Shown: piece after piece, positions 33,795-42,877 of the stretch
How positions within the stretch are numbered: position 1 is the stretch's first letter
Layout of the letters: each line of letters begins with the position of its first letter
NCBI GenBank assembly: GCA_049291875.1
Contig: JBATQE010000003.1
Coordinates: 1-64,000, forward strand
Reading direction: 5' to 3'
Origin: CTSOIL-112 sp049291875
GTDB lineage: Bacteria > Pseudomonadota > Gammaproteobacteria > Burkholderiales > Burkholderiaceae
Length of the DNA stretch: 64,000 nucleotides
The notes under the pieces: generated by a model
Seen by the model: the letters and a program-made list of their open reading frames with translations, nothing else
The model's database searches: none
What the model was told of the DNA's origin: nothing
Made by a program: the position numbers and the translations under genes

Positions 33795-34214
33795 ATGCTT
33801 TATAACTGGTTAAAAATTTTACACATTGTTTTCATCGCCTCTTGGTTTGCCGGTTTGTTCTACCTGCCGCGCATTTATGTGAACTTGGCGGCGGAAACCG
33901 ATAAAACCGCCTATGCCCGTTTGCTCGGCATGTCGCAGCGTCTATTCCGATTCATGACCCTCATCGCGATTCCGGCTTTGGTATTCGGCTTTTGGCTGTG
34001 GTTCTCGTTCTTCTGGGGTTCGGGCGCATGGATTCATGCCAAACTGACCCTTGTGGCCGCGGTCTGCGCCTATCATTGGTATTGCTATGTGTTGCTCAAA
34101 CGTTTTGAAGCCGGACAAAACACGCACTCGCACGTTTGGTATCGCTGGTTCAACGAAGCACCGGTGATTTTGATGCTGGCAATCGTCGCACTGGCCGTCA
34201 TCAAGCCTTTCTGA
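33795..34214 (+). CDS. hemJ: HemJ-type protoporphyrinogen oxidase (CopD/UPF0093 family)
   Basis: HemJ oxidises protoporphyrinogen IX to protoporphyrin IX, the penultimate step of haem synthesis. The 139 aa membrane protein starts MLYNWLKILHIVFIASWFAGLFYLPRIYVN, with the essential His at position 10. It has about four helices and the conserved WIHAKLTLVAAVCAYH segment with its Lys. Length and pattern match HemJ rather than copper protein CopD. The start at 33795 is placed by homology; the frame extends upstream to 33669 without conserved sequence. Confidence 0.88.
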   Translation: MLYNWLKILHIVFIASWFAGLFYLPRIYVNLAAETDKTAYARLLGMSQRLFRFMTLIAIPALVFGFWLWFSFFWGSGAWIHAKLTLVAAVCAYHWYCYVLLKRFEAGQNTHSHVWYRWFNEAPVILMLAIVALAVIKPF

Positions 34215-34250
34215 TTGCCTCATAGCTATATTAGTTGCCCCATCATTTGT

Positions 34251-34290
34251 AGCAACCGCCGGCGCATACGCCATCTGCGGTTGCTTTTTT
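34251..34290 (+). terminator. Rho-independent terminator of hemJ
   Basis: The arms AGCAACCGC (34251-34259) and GCGGTTGCT (34277-34285) are followed by TTTTT. It lies 36 bp after the stop. Confidence 0.8.
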
Positions 34291-34309
34291 ACTCAAAAAG
34301 ACACACCAC

Positions 34310-35494
34310 ATGAGCACACCTTCCTCACTCTCCTTTTTCGCACCGTGTCCCCGTGGGCTGGAAGCCCTGCTGGTCAATGAACTGACCGCAATCAACGCCA
34401 AACACATCAAGCCGACCCACGGCGGTGTGTCGTTCGCAGGCGATCTGGCCGTGCTGTACCGTGCGAATCTGCATTCACGCATTGCCTCTCGGATTTTGCT
34501 GCGTCTGGGCGCGGCAGGCTATCGCTCGGAAGACGACATTTACAACCTCGCCTCGCGCATGCCGTGGAGCAGCTATTTCAGCCCCGAACAAACCATCAAA
34601 GTCGAAGTGACCGCGATTAAATCACCACTCAAAAGTCTGGAATTCATCACGCTGCGCATCAAAGACGCGGTGTGCGACTATTTCCGCGACCTGATGGACA
34701 AGCGACCGAGCGTGGACACCGCCACGCCCGATGTGCGCATTTACGCCTTTTTGACCGAATTCGATGCGACGCTGTATCTGGACACATCGGGTGAAGCGCT
34801 GTTCAAACGCGGCTGGCGCATGGACAAAGGCCGTGCACCCTTGCGCGAGAATCTCGCTGCCGGTTTGGTCATGTTATCCGGTTGGCAGCCCAACCAAGCC
34901 CTGCTGGACCCGATGTGCGGCAGCGGCACCATCATCATCGAAGCGGGTCTGATGGCGGCCAACATCCCGCCGGGTATGAGCCGCTCGTTTGCATTCGAGC
35001 GCTATCGCGGTCTGGACAAAAGCCTGTGGCAAAAGATCAAAAACGACGTCAAAATCGACAAAACCCCGCGCGCGCTCTACGCCTCGGACATCAGCGCACA
35101 CGCGGTCAACGATATGGCCAACAATCTGCAACGCGCCGGATTGCCGTTCCCCGTCGCTTTTGAGCAAAACAACGCGCTGTCCGTCATGCCGCCCGCGACG
35201 AGCGGTGTCATGGTCTGCAACCCGCCGTATGGCGAGCGCATCGACGTCACCACGGCGGACGAAACCGCGGTATTTTTCAAACAATGGGCGGATCATTTGA
35301 AAGCACATTACGCCGGCTGGAATGCTTATATTCTGACCAGCGACCGCGACACACCGAAATACATGCGTCTGTCGGCCAGCAAAAAAACACCGCTGTTCAA
35401 CGGTGCGCTGGATTGTCGCCTGTTTGAATTCAAGATGGTCGCCGGTAGTGCGCGCAAGCCCAAAGCCCATGCGCCGGTTGATGAGGCGCAATAA
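34310..35494 (+). CDS. THUMP-domain class I SAM-dependent RNA methyltransferase (RlmL N-terminal type)
   Basis: This 394 aa rRNA guanine-N2 methyltransferase is of the RlmL (23S m2G2445) lineage. The N-terminal THUMP/ferredoxin-like part starts SFFAPCPRGLEALLVNELTAI and includes NLHSRIASRILLRL. The catalytic domain has LRENLAAGLVMLSGW, the SAM loop LDPMCGSGTIIIEAGLMA, ASDISAHAV, and the target-base motif MVCNPPYGERI. The RlmK half found fused in E. coli RlmL is absent, as is usual outside gammaproteobacteria. The exact target base is inferred. Confidence 0.88.
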   Translation: MSTPSSLSFFAPCPRGLEALLVNELTAINAKHIKPTHGGVSFAGDLAVLYRANLHSRIASRILLRLGAAGYRSEDDIYNLASRMPWSSYFSPEQTIKVEVTAIKSPLKSLEFITLRIKDAVCDYFRDLMDKRPSVDTATPDVRIYAFLTEFDATLYLDTSGEALFKRGWRMDKGRAPLRENLAAGLVMLSGWQPNQALLDPMCGSGTIIIEAGLMAANIPPGMSRSFAFERYRGLDKSLWQKIKNDVKIDKTPRALYASDISAHAVNDMANNLQRAGLPFPVAFEQNNALSVMPPATSGVMVCNPPYGERIDVTTADETAVFFKQWADHLKAHYAGWNAYILTSDRDTPKYMRLSASKKTPLFNGALDCRLFEFKMVAGSARKPKAHAPVDEAQ

Positions 35495-35524
35495 ACCTTC
35501 ACTCATTGACAATCCCATAAAAAA

Positions 35525-35542
35525 CCTCGGCAAATGCCGAGG
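35525..35542 (-). terminator. Terminator-like hairpin, copy 1
   Basis: CCTCGGCAAATGCCGAGG has AAAAAA on its left, so it would work on the minus strand. It closely copies the terminator at 35808-35825, and no minus-strand gene ends next to it. Confidence 0.5.
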
Positions 35543-35805
35543 CTTGAAGCTATCAATAAAGTCCCTTGCTCCTTGAAGAGAAGAGTTAAAAACTCACCTT
35601 ATATTGCTATTTCTATCAATAATTTGACGAGTCATTGCGGGCTTGACCCGCAATCTTCTTGCGAGGAGATGCCGTATCAAGTACGGCATGACACGTTATG
35701 TTTAATGAAATGACTATAAATCAATTGCTTAAAAATCACCCTTGCCCTTTCACCTTTTCCATCAACGGGCAAAGGATAAAACAAGGAGTCCTCAGCAATC
35801 AAAAA
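35543..35805. repeat. Repeat-bearing intergenic segment between two terminator copies
   Basis: No gene is seen. It contains TTGCGGG/CCCGCAA (35635-35653) and GCCGTA/TACGGC (35671-35687) palindromes within a GTCATTGCGGGCTTGACCCGC-type dispersed repeat. The segment is bracketed by near-identical hairpins at 35525 and 35808, like the region after metE. Confidence 0.55.
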
Positions 35806-35830
35806 CCTCGGCATCTGCCGAGGTTTTTTT
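35803..35830. terminator. Bidirectional terminator of the LivJ-like gene
   Basis: CCTCGGCATCTGCCGAGG has AAAAA before it and TTTTTTT after it, 15 bp beyond the stop of the minus-strand gene. Confidence 0.85.
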
Positions 35831-35844
35831 ATCCGATCACCCAG

Positions 35845-37047
35845 TTACTGAATAATTTCCAACAATTCCAATTTATCCTTCACCTCAAAAATCGAAATTG
35901 CGCCGTTTTTAATATCACCTTTTTGATCAAACGCAATCGGCCCGATCAAGCCGACGAAATTGACCTTGGGCATGGCCGCGGCGATGGCTTCCGGTTCAAC
36001 CGAGTTGGCGATCTTCATGGCTTCGACAATCGCGTAGGTCGCATCATAGGCAAACGGTGAATAAATCTGCACCTTTTGTCCTGGGAAGGTTTTTTCGTAA
36101 TTCGCGTTGAACTCAGCGCCTTTGGGCATTTTGGACAACGGCATACCCGCTTGCGAGCAAATCACTCCTTTGCCCGCCGCGCCGGATAGCTCGATGAATT
36201 TGTCCGTACACACGCCATCGGCTGAAGCCAGTTGGCTGTGCATGCCCAATTCCTTCATCTGTTTGACCAAGGTTGCTGCGGTGTCGTCCATCCCGCCCCA
36301 GAAAATATAATCGGGGTTTAAACCTTTAACTTTGGTCAACAGCGCTTTGAAATCCGCAGTTTTATCGTTCACCGCTTCACGCGCCAACACGCTCACGCCT
36401 GCGTCTTTCATGGCTTTTTCAAACTGATCGGCCAGTCCTTTGCCATACTGCGTCGCATCATCAATCACAGCGATGCTTTTCACGCCTTGCTTGGACAAAT
36501 ATTTGGCCAGCGCTGGCGCTTGCTCGGTATCGGTCGCCACTACGCGGTAGGCACTGACCGAGCCTTGAGGCGTGCGTTTGCTTTTCAAGGTGTAATCGGG
36601 GTCGGTGGATGCCGGCGAAACCTGTACCAATCCGGCGGCGCTGTAAATTGCGTTGGCGGGGATGGATACGCCGGAGTTATCATGCCCGACCACGGCGGCA
36701 ACTTTCGCATCAACTAATTTTTGCGCCACAATCGTGCCCTGTTTCGGGTCGCTGGCGTCGTCTTCGCCAATCATCACCAACTTGACCTTTTTGCCACCGA
36801 TCACCAAGTCGCCTTTGGCATTGATGTCGTTGATCGCCAACTGCACGCCGTTTTCATTGTCTTTGCCAATATGCGCGATGCCACCGGTTTTCGGCTCGCC
36901 GCTGCCAATTTTGACGCAGATTTCATCTGCGGCCAACATGCCGCAGGCCGATTTACCGCCGCCTTCGCTTGCTTTATTCGCGCCGCCGCACGCCGTCAGC
37001 AATGCCAACAGCAACAATGGCAATGGTAGTATTTTTTTGACCCTCAT
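35845..37047 (-). CDS. Branched-chain amino acid ABC transporter substrate-binding lipoprotein (LivJ-like), distal copy
   Basis: This is a periplasmic type I solute receptor for the HAAT (LIV) family. The 400 aa protein has a lipobox LLALLTAC. The receptor follows: ICVKIGSGEPKTGGIAHIGKDNENGVQLAINDINAKG, VVGHDNSGVSIPANAIYSAAGLVQVSPASTDPDYT, YRVVATDTEQ and AIVEAMKIANSVEPEAIAAAMPKVNF. It is ~75-80% identical by eye to the gene 126 bp upstream, so it is a tandem duplicate. No permease or ATPase is adjacent. ATG 37047 is chosen because the signal peptide begins there. Cargo may be leucine-type or other amino acids. Confidence 0.9.
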   Translation of the reverse strand: MRVKKILPLPLLLLALLTACGGANKASEGGGKSACGMLAADEICVKIGSGEPKTGGIAHIGKDNENGVQLAINDINAKGDLVIGGKKVKLVMIGEDDASDPKQGTIVAQKLVDAKVAAVVGHDNSGVSIPANAIYSAAGLVQVSPASTDPDYTLKSKRTPQGSVSAYRVVATDTEQAPALAKYLSKQGVKSIAVIDDATQYGKGLADQFEKAMKDAGVSVLAREAVNDKTADFKALLTKVKGLNPDYIFWGGMDDTAATLVKQMKELGMHSQLASADGVCTDKFIELSGAAGKGVICSQAGMPLSKMPKGAEFNANYEKTFPGQKVQIYSPFAYDATYAIVEAMKIANSVEPEAIAAAMPKVNFVGLIGPIAFDQKGDIKNGAISIFEVKDKLELLEIIQ

Positions 37048-37090
37048 GATTATTCTCTTTTCTATGGCTGTTTGTCCCAATCCACAATAT

Positions 37091-37112
37091 TATCGCGCCC
37101 GAAGGCGCGATA
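37091..37112. terminator. Hairpin between the two LivJ-like genes
   Basis: TATCGCGCCcgaaGGCGCGATA is a perfect 9-bp stem with no strong T-run. It may attenuate or process the transcript so that the two receptors are made at different levels. Confidence 0.5.
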
Positions 37113-37172
37113 AGCGTGTTGCATCATCCGTTCATCCGAATATGAATCCGACTGCGAAGCCGAATCATTCGA

Positions 37173-38372
37173 TTATTTGATGATGTCAATCACTTCGAGT
37201 TTGTCCTTGACTTCAAAAATCGAGATCGCGCCGTTTTTGATGTCGCCCTTTTCGTCAAATGCGATCGGACCGATCAGACCTTCGATCGCCACTTTTGGCA
37301 TGGCCGCAGCGATGGCTTCCGGCTCAACCGAATTGGCTTGCTTCATCGCCGCTACAATCGCGTACACCGCGTCGTAGGCGAACGGTGCGTACACCTGAAC
37401 TTTTTGACCCGGGAAGGCTTTTTCGTAATTGGCGCTGAATTCCGCGCCTTTCGGCATTTTTTCCAACGGCATACCGGCTTGCGAACAAATCGCGCCTTTA
37501 CCCGCTGCGCCGGACAGCTCCATGAATTTGCTGGTACAAATACCGTCTGCACCGGCGAATTGGCTGGTCAAGCCCAACTCTTTCAACTGTTTCACTAAAG
37601 TCGCTCCGGTATCGTCCATACCGCCCCAGAAAATATAATCCGGGTTCATGCCTTTGATTTTGGTCAACAAGGCTTTGAAATCCGAAGTTTTGTCCGTGGT
37701 CGCTTCGCGCGCTACCACCGTGGTGCCGGCGGCTTTCATACTTTGTTCCACCTGATCGGCCAAACCTTTGCCGTATTGGGTTGAGTCGTCAATGATCGCA
37801 ATGGTTTTCACGCCTTTGTTCAGCATGTATTTGGCCATCGCCGGACCTTGCTGCGCATCGGTGGCGACCACACGGTAGGAGCTGACCGAGCCTTTCGGGG
37901 TTTTGTTGGATTTCAAGGTGTAGGTCGGGTCGGTGGATGAAGGCGATACCTGCACCAAGCCCGCCGCGCTGTACACCGCGTTCGCCGGAATGGTCACGCC
38001 GGAGGTCGCATGACCCACTACCGCCGCAACTTTCGCATCCACTAACTTTTGCGCCACGGTAGTGCCTTGTTTCGGATCAGCGCCATCGTCTTCGCCGATC
38101 AAGGCCAATTTTACTTTTTTACCGCCGATGACCAGATCACCTTTGGCGTTGATTTCGTTGATAGCCAACTGAGCGCCGTTTTCATTGTCTTTACCAATAT
38201 GCGCAATCCCGCCGGATTTCGGCTCGCCGCTACCGATTTTGACGCAAATCTCGTCTGCCGCCAATTTGCCGCACGCACTGCCGGCACCATCAGCCGATTG
38301 ACCACCGCCACACGCGCTCAAAGCCAGCGCCAGAACAGGCACCACGGGTAAAAATTTATGAATTTTAGACAT
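37173..38372 (-). CDS. Branched-chain amino acid ABC transporter substrate-binding lipoprotein (LivJ-like), proximal copy
   Basis: This is the first gene of the tandem pair, 399 aa, with the signal MSKIHKFLPVVPVLALALSAC (lipobox LALSAC). The fold and motifs are the same as in the downstream copy: GGIAHIGKDNENGAQLAINEINAKG, VGHATSGVTIPANAVYSAAGLVQVSPSSTDP, DYIFWGGMDDTGATLVKQLKEL and GPIAFDEKGDIKNGAISIFEVKDKLE. GAGGAAG gives a strong ribosome-binding site. Differences cluster around the ligand pocket (HATSGV against HDNSGV), which may mean slightly different ligands. Confidence 0.92.
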   Translation of the reverse strand: MSKIHKFLPVVPVLALALSACGGGQSADGAGSACGKLAADEICVKIGSGEPKSGGIAHIGKDNENGAQLAINEINAKGDLVIGGKKVKLALIGEDDGADPKQGTTVAQKLVDAKVAAVVGHATSGVTIPANAVYSAAGLVQVSPSSTDPTYTLKSNKTPKGSVSSYRVVATDAQQGPAMAKYMLNKGVKTIAIIDDSTQYGKGLADQVEQSMKAAGTTVVAREATTDKTSDFKALLTKIKGMNPDYIFWGGMDDTGATLVKQLKELGLTSQFAGADGICTSKFMELSGAAGKGAICSQAGMPLEKMPKGAEFSANYEKAFPGQKVQVYAPFAYDAVYAIVAAMKQANSVEPEAIAAAMPKVAIEGLIGPIAFDEKGDIKNGAISIFEVKDKLEVIDIIK

Positions 38373-38699
38373 AACACTTCCTCAGCTATTTAAACAAAAT
38401 CTTTTAAAAAAATCATTATCAGCAGTTCAAACCATATGACTTTAGCGATAAGGCTATGATTATCCCCCAAATAATCACTGATTTAAAGCAGTAATCCAAA
38501 CTTAAACCCGATTCACGCGCTAAAACCACCGAATCATTCAAAAATCCCACACATCTGTTGCTATTTCAGGCTATGCCGCAATGTCGCCCAGTCCTTCAAA
38601 CACTGTTACAAAACGATAAGATTCTCCAAGCCCTGCATGGAAATGAGCAGTTTATAATACGCACCGTCATGAATTTTTTATCTATCTGCGGAGGTTCGT
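38373..38699. other. Intergenic region, divergent promoters
   Basis: This 327 bp gap lies between the livJ-like pair (-) and the DUF1003 gene (+). It is AT-rich near 38385-38480. No conserved reading frame, RNA gene or clear operator was found. Confidence 0.4.
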
Positions 38700-39251
38700 A
38701 TGAAATACACCCGCGCTCAAGCCAAACGCATCTTGCGCGACAACTGGTACCATCTGAGCATGAATGAGCGTGAATTTTTGGAACAGGTTTTGGATAAAAC
38801 TGTCAAGCCACGCGATCTGAATAAAGAGCTGACCGATCAGCGTACCTTTGGCGAACGAGTGGCCGATAAAGTCGCAGAATTTGGCGGCTCATGGACTTTT
38901 ATCATGCTATTCGCCTGTTTTTTACTGTCATGGGCGCTGATCAACACCGTGGTTTTACTCAAAAACGCGTTTGACCCCTACCCTTATATTTTTCTCAATC
39001 TGCTGCTGTCCATGCTCGCCGCCATCCAAGCACCGATCATCATGATGTCACAAAACCGCCAGAGCAAACGCGACCGACTGGACGCCGAGATTGACCACGA
39101 GGTCAATGTGCGCTCGGAGCTCACGCTGTACCATCTGAACAAACAAATTCACCGCATTGAAGACAAATTGGACGCAATAACAGGGCAATTGGCGTTGTCA
39201 AATGAGCCTGCCGAATCAATGTCCAATGACAAAAAAGCACACCGCGAATGA
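38700..39251 (+). CDS. DUF1003-family membrane protein
   Basis: This 183 aa inner-membrane protein is of unknown biochemical role. The soluble start (MKYTRAQAKRILRDNWYHLSMNEREFLEQV) leads to the family core TFGERVADKVAEFGGSWTFIMLFACFLLSWALINT. A second helix follows in DPYPYIFLNLLLSMLAAIQAPIIMMSQNRQS. A charged helical tail (RDRLDAEIDHEVNVRSELTLYHLNKQIHRIEDKL) is predicted as a coiled coil. CGGAGG precedes the ATG. The stop codon lies in the loop of the terminator hairpin. Confidence 0.9.
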   Translation: MKYTRAQAKRILRDNWYHLSMNEREFLEQVLDKTVKPRDLNKELTDQRTFGERVADKVAEFGGSWTFIMLFACFLLSWALINTVVLLKNAFDPYPYIFLNLLLSMLAAIQAPIIMMSQNRQSKRDRLDAEIDHEVNVRSELTLYHLNKQIHRIEDKLDAITGQLALSNEPAESMSNDKKAHRE

Positions 39252-39264
39252 GGTGTGCTTTTTA
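39231..39264. terminator. Terminator overlapping the end of the DUF1003 gene
   Basis: The arms AAAAAGCACACC and GGTGTGCTTTTT (39232-39263) flank a loop that holds the last codon and the TGA stop. The A and T runs allow action in both directions against the convergent enoyl-CoA hydratase gene. Confidence 0.85.
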
Positions 39265-39289
39265 GCAACCAGTCAATCAGTCAAATGGA

Positions 39290-40060
39290 TTATTTAAACT
39301 CAGGCTTGCGTTTCTCGATAAACGCCGCCATGCCTTCTTTTTGATCCGCCGTGCCAAACAGGCTGTGGAAACCTCGGCGCTCAAACAACAAGCCCTGCGA
39401 CAACGTGCTTTCAAACGCCTGATTCACCGCCTCCTTCGCCATCATGACCGAAATTTTGCCATAGCTGGCAATGGTTTGCGCCATTTTCAAGGCTTCACTT
39501 TGCAACTGATCGGCCGCAACGACGCGCGCGACCAGTCCCGAGCGCTCGGCCTCATCCGCTCCCATCATGCGACCGGTCAACACCATATCCATGGCTTTGG
39601 CTTTACCCACAGCACGAGTCAGGCGCTGCGTACCGCCCGCACCCGGAATCACACCGAGCTTGATTTCCGGCTGACCAAATTGCGCGGTATCGGCGGCAAT
39701 AATCGTGTCACAGCTCATCGCCAATTCACAGCCACCACCCAGTGCAAAGCCCGCAACCGCAGCAATAATCGGTTTACGCATGCGCGCGACCTCGTCCCAA
39801 TTGCGCGAGATGAAATTACCCGCATAAGCGGTCTCGAAATCCAAAGCGGCCATTGCCTTGATATCCGCGCCGGCGGCAAACGCCTTTTCACTGCCGGTAA
39901 TGATGATCGCGCCAATGCGTGCGTCAGCCTCAAAAGCCAGCAATGCCTGCGCCAATTCATCCATCAGCGCATCATTGAGTGCATTGAGCTGCTGCGGGCG
40001 GTTCAATGTAATCCGCCCAACGGTATCCAGGTGCTCCACCGTGATATTTTGAAAGTCCAT
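39290..40060 (-). CDS. Enoyl-CoA hydratase
   Basis: This crotonase-family enzyme adds water to trans-2-enoyl-CoA in fatty acid beta-oxidation. The 256 aa protein shows ITLNRPQQLNALNDALMDEL, FAAGADIKAM (oxyanion region), AVAGFALGGGCELAMSCD with catalytic Glu112, and FGQPEIKLGVIPGAGGTQRL with catalytic Glu132. Both glutamates are present, so it should be a true hydratase. AAAGGA lies before the ATG. It stands alone and is not in a fad operon. Confidence 0.93.
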   Translation of the reverse strand: MDFQNITVEHLDTVGRITLNRPQQLNALNDALMDELAQALLAFEADARIGAIIITGSEKAFAAGADIKAMAALDFETAYAGNFISRNWDEVARMRKPIIAAVAGFALGGGCELAMSCDTIIAADTAQFGQPEIKLGVIPGAGGTQRLTRAVGKAKAMDMVLTGRMMGADEAERSGLVARVVAADQLQSEALKMAQTIASYGKISVMMAKEAVNQAFESTLSQGLLFERRGFHSLFGTADQKEGMAAFIEKRKPEFK

Positions 40061-40242
40061 TTGCTATCCTTTATGCAGTCAACAGTCATTAAAAACAGAG
40101 ATCTTCTTGGATCATCGTCTTCATTTTAACCGATGATGCGCATCAGATGAGATTTGTTTTCCGAACTTTGGATCGCAGTGCATCCTCGCACGCTTTATGC
40201 CAAAATGATGAAATCTATTATTCGACTGTATTGGCTCAATCC

Positions 40243-42048
40243 ATGAATACTGCTGCTTTGCATTACACCATCACACCCAAGCCTCATCAACACAGTTTTC
40301 ATGTGCGATTGCGCATCACCGGTGATCATCCTTCCGGTGTAACTTTGACCTTGCCCAACTGGATTGCAGGCAGCTACATGATTCGCGATTTTGCACGGCA
40401 TATTGGGTCGATTCGGGCCTATAACAATGATGGACAAAGCATTGCCCTCACCCCTATAAACCAATTTAGCTGGCAGAGTGCCGGATTTTCCACGACGTTA
40501 TATGTGGAATACGAGGTGTTTGCGCACGACCCATCGGTACGCACCGCGTATTTAGATACCGAAACCGGCTTTTTCAACACCACTTCGCTGTGCCTGAGCA
40601 TTGCCGAATACGCCAAACAGCCGCACGCACTCACTGTGCGCGCGCCGGAGCATACGCAAGAATGGCAGATCGCCACACAACTGTCGCGCGCCGACGCCAC
40701 CCCCGAATACGGCTTTGGCGACTATTTTGCAGCCAACTACGACGAGCTGGCTGATCGCCCCGTGCGCATGGGGCGGCTCAATATGCTCCAATTTACCATC
40801 TACGGCGTATCGCATACCGTGGCGCTGTCAGGTGAATTTGATCATTTAAATACGCAGCGTTTGGGCAAAGACATCCAAGCCATCTGTGCCGAGCAACTGC
40901 GCCTATTTGAACCGAATATCCAGCACACCGGCCAAGCGCCGTTCGCCTCTTATCTATTCATGGTGGATGTCCGCGCATCGGGCTACGGTGGACTGGAGCA
41001 CCGCGACAGCACCGCTTTGCTGTGTTCGCGCGAGAGTCTGCCGAGCATCGCGGACACCGAAAACACGCGCCGCCCGGCGTACATCGAATTTTTGGGTTTG
41101 GTCAGCCATGAATACTTTCACAGCTGGAACGTCAAACGCATCAAACCGACCCACTTCGTAGACTACGATTTAAGCCAGCCGACCGATACCTCGCTGCTGT
41201 GGTTTTTTGAAGGCGTCACGAGCTACTACGACGATTTGATTTTGCACCGCGCCGGTATTTTGAACGAAGCGCAATATTTCGATTTGCTCAATCGCAATGT
41301 AGACAGCGTGTTTCGTCAGCGCGCACAACTGCGTCAAACCGTCACCGATGCGGGTTTTTACGCGTGGACAAAATACTATCAGCCGACAGAAAACACACCC
41401 AATACCAATGTGAATTACTATGTCAAAGGCTGCTTGATCGCGCTGTGTATCGACCTGTTCATTCGCCACAACAGCCGCGACCATTTCAGCTTGGACGATG
41501 TGATGCGCCAATTGTGGCAAGAGTTTGGCCGCAATTTTTACCACACCGACGCGCCGCGCGGTGTGACTTTGGCCGATATTCAGGCTGCAATTGAGCGTTT
41601 TGCCGGCGGCTCGGTACAAGATTTATTGTATGTCGCACTGTACACCACACAGGTATTGCCGCTGAATTTGCTCCTGCTCACACAAGGCTTGCACCTGAAA
41701 TACTGCCCGCCCCAATCACCGGAATTGGGCGCTGCGTTGAAAAAAACCGCCGAGGGTTGGCTGGTTGAGCGCGTGGCCTCGGACAGCATGGCCGAGCGCG
41801 CAGGCATTGCGCCACAGGATATTTTGATTGCCCTGAATCGATTTAAATTGAGTCAAAAACCGGACGAGCTATTGGCCAATCATTCACGCAATGCGACGAT
41901 ACCCCTGTCCTTTTGGCGCGACGGCGTGCTGCACAACACCACCCTGCTCAACCGCATCTTTCCCACGCAATGGGGGTACTTTAAAATCGAAACCTCACCA
42001 CGCGCATTCAAGCTGACGACTTGGCCGGGCGCGCTGCCCGTCACGTAA
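40243..42048 (+). CDS. M61-family metallopeptidase with PDZ domain
   Basis: This 601 aa protein is related to M61 glycyl aminopeptidases. The N-terminal beta-rich part (MNTAALHYTITPKPHQHSFHVRLRI, LPNWIAGSYMIRDFARHI) precedes the catalytic domain with the zinc motif LVSHEYFHSWNVKRIKP (HExxH) and the downstream WFFEGVTSYYDDLIL Glu ligand. YVKGCLIALCIDLFIR follows. A C-terminal PDZ-like domain (WLVERVASDSMAERAGIAPQDILIALN) is present. No signal peptide is seen from the chosen ATG. The alternative start at 40147 lacks conserved sequence. Confidence 0.88.
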   Translation: MNTAALHYTITPKPHQHSFHVRLRITGDHPSGVTLTLPNWIAGSYMIRDFARHIGSIRAYNNDGQSIALTPINQFSWQSAGFSTTLYVEYEVFAHDPSVRTAYLDTETGFFNTTSLCLSIAEYAKQPHALTVRAPEHTQEWQIATQLSRADATPEYGFGDYFAANYDELADRPVRMGRLNMLQFTIYGVSHTVALSGEFDHLNTQRLGKDIQAICAEQLRLFEPNIQHTGQAPFASYLFMVDVRASGYGGLEHRDSTALLCSRESLPSIADTENTRRPAYIEFLGLVSHEYFHSWNVKRIKPTHFVDYDLSQPTDTSLLWFFEGVTSYYDDLILHRAGILNEAQYFDLLNRNVDSVFRQRAQLRQTVTDAGFYAWTKYYQPTENTPNTNVNYYVKGCLIALCIDLFIRHNSRDHFSLDDVMRQLWQEFGRNFYHTDAPRGVTLADIQAAIERFAGGSVQDLLYVALYTTQVLPLNLLLLTQGLHLKYCPPQSPELGAALKKTAEGWLVERVASDSMAERAGIAPQDILIALNRFKLSQKPDELLANHSRNATIPLSFWRDGVLHNTTLLNRIFPTQWGYFKIETSPRAFKLTTWPGALPVT

Positions 42049-42057
42049 ACGCACACG

Positions 42058-42846
42058 TCACGCGTCGCGGTGGAAAATCAGCTGATGCACGCCATTTTTC
42101 GCGGTCTGTTCATCAACGAAGTAGTAGCCATCTTCACTGAATTTTTTCAAACCATCCGCCGTATCGATTTGATTTTGCACGATATAGCGCGCCATCGTGC
42201 CGCGCGCGCGTTTGGCAAAAAAGCTGATGATTTTGTAGCTGCCGCTTTTTTGGTCTTTGAACACGGGCGCGACCACCGGCACATGCAAAGCTTTGAGTGG
42301 AATCGCTTTGAAATATTCCTCCGACGCGAGGTTAATCAGCACTTTGTGTTTGTGTGTCGCCAATTCGGCATTGAGCTGCTTGACCAACTGCTCGCCCCAA
42401 AACGCGTATAAATCCTTGCCTTTCGGATTGGCGAGCGCCGTCCCCATTTCCAGACGATAGGCTTGTAGCAAATCCAGCGGGCGCAAAATGCCGTACAAAC
42501 CGGACAAAATTCGAACCCGCGCCTGCGCCTGTTTCAAATCCGACACGCTCATGCTTTTCGCGTCAAAACCATCGTAGACGTCGCCGTTAAAAGCCAAAAT
42601 CGCCGGTTTGGCATTGTCCAAAGTGAAGGTCTCCGACCATTCGGCATTGCGCGCCACATTCAGCGTCGCCAATTTATCGGAAATCGACATGAGCTGCGCC
42701 AATTGCGGTACATCGAGTTTGCGCAGCAGTTTATTGAGTTGCTTCGCCTGTGCAATGAACTGCGGTTGCGTGGCGAGTTTGGCCACATTCGCAGGGGTCG
42801 CACTTTCAAAATCAAGGCTTTTTGCGGGTGAAAGAACGGTCAACAT
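42058..42846 (-). CDS. yaaA: Peroxide stress protein YaaA (DUF328)
   Basis: YaaA lowers free iron and limits oxidative DNA damage under peroxide stress. The 262 aa protein begins MLTVLSPAKSLDFES, the family signature. It contains AILAFNGDVYDGF, VRILSGLYGILRPLDLLQAYRLEMGT, LINLASEEYF, and the C-terminal SFFAKRARGTMARYIVQNQI with a helix-hairpin DNA-binding-like region. CGGAG precedes the ATG. The gene is convergent with the M61 peptidase gene, 9 bp apart. Confidence 0.95.
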   Translation of the reverse strand: MLTVLSPAKSLDFESATPANVAKLATQPQFIAQAKQLNKLLRKLDVPQLAQLMSISDKLATLNVARNAEWSETFTLDNAKPAILAFNGDVYDGFDAKSMSVSDLKQAQARVRILSGLYGILRPLDLLQAYRLEMGTALANPKGKDLYAFWGEQLVKQLNAELATHKHKVLINLASEEYFKAIPLKALHVPVVAPVFKDQKSGSYKIISFFAKRARGTMARYIVQNQIDTADGLKKFSEDGYYFVDEQTAKNGVHQLIFHRDA

Positions 42847-42877
42847 AGCGGTGCTCCGATCAAAACAAGTGTATCAA

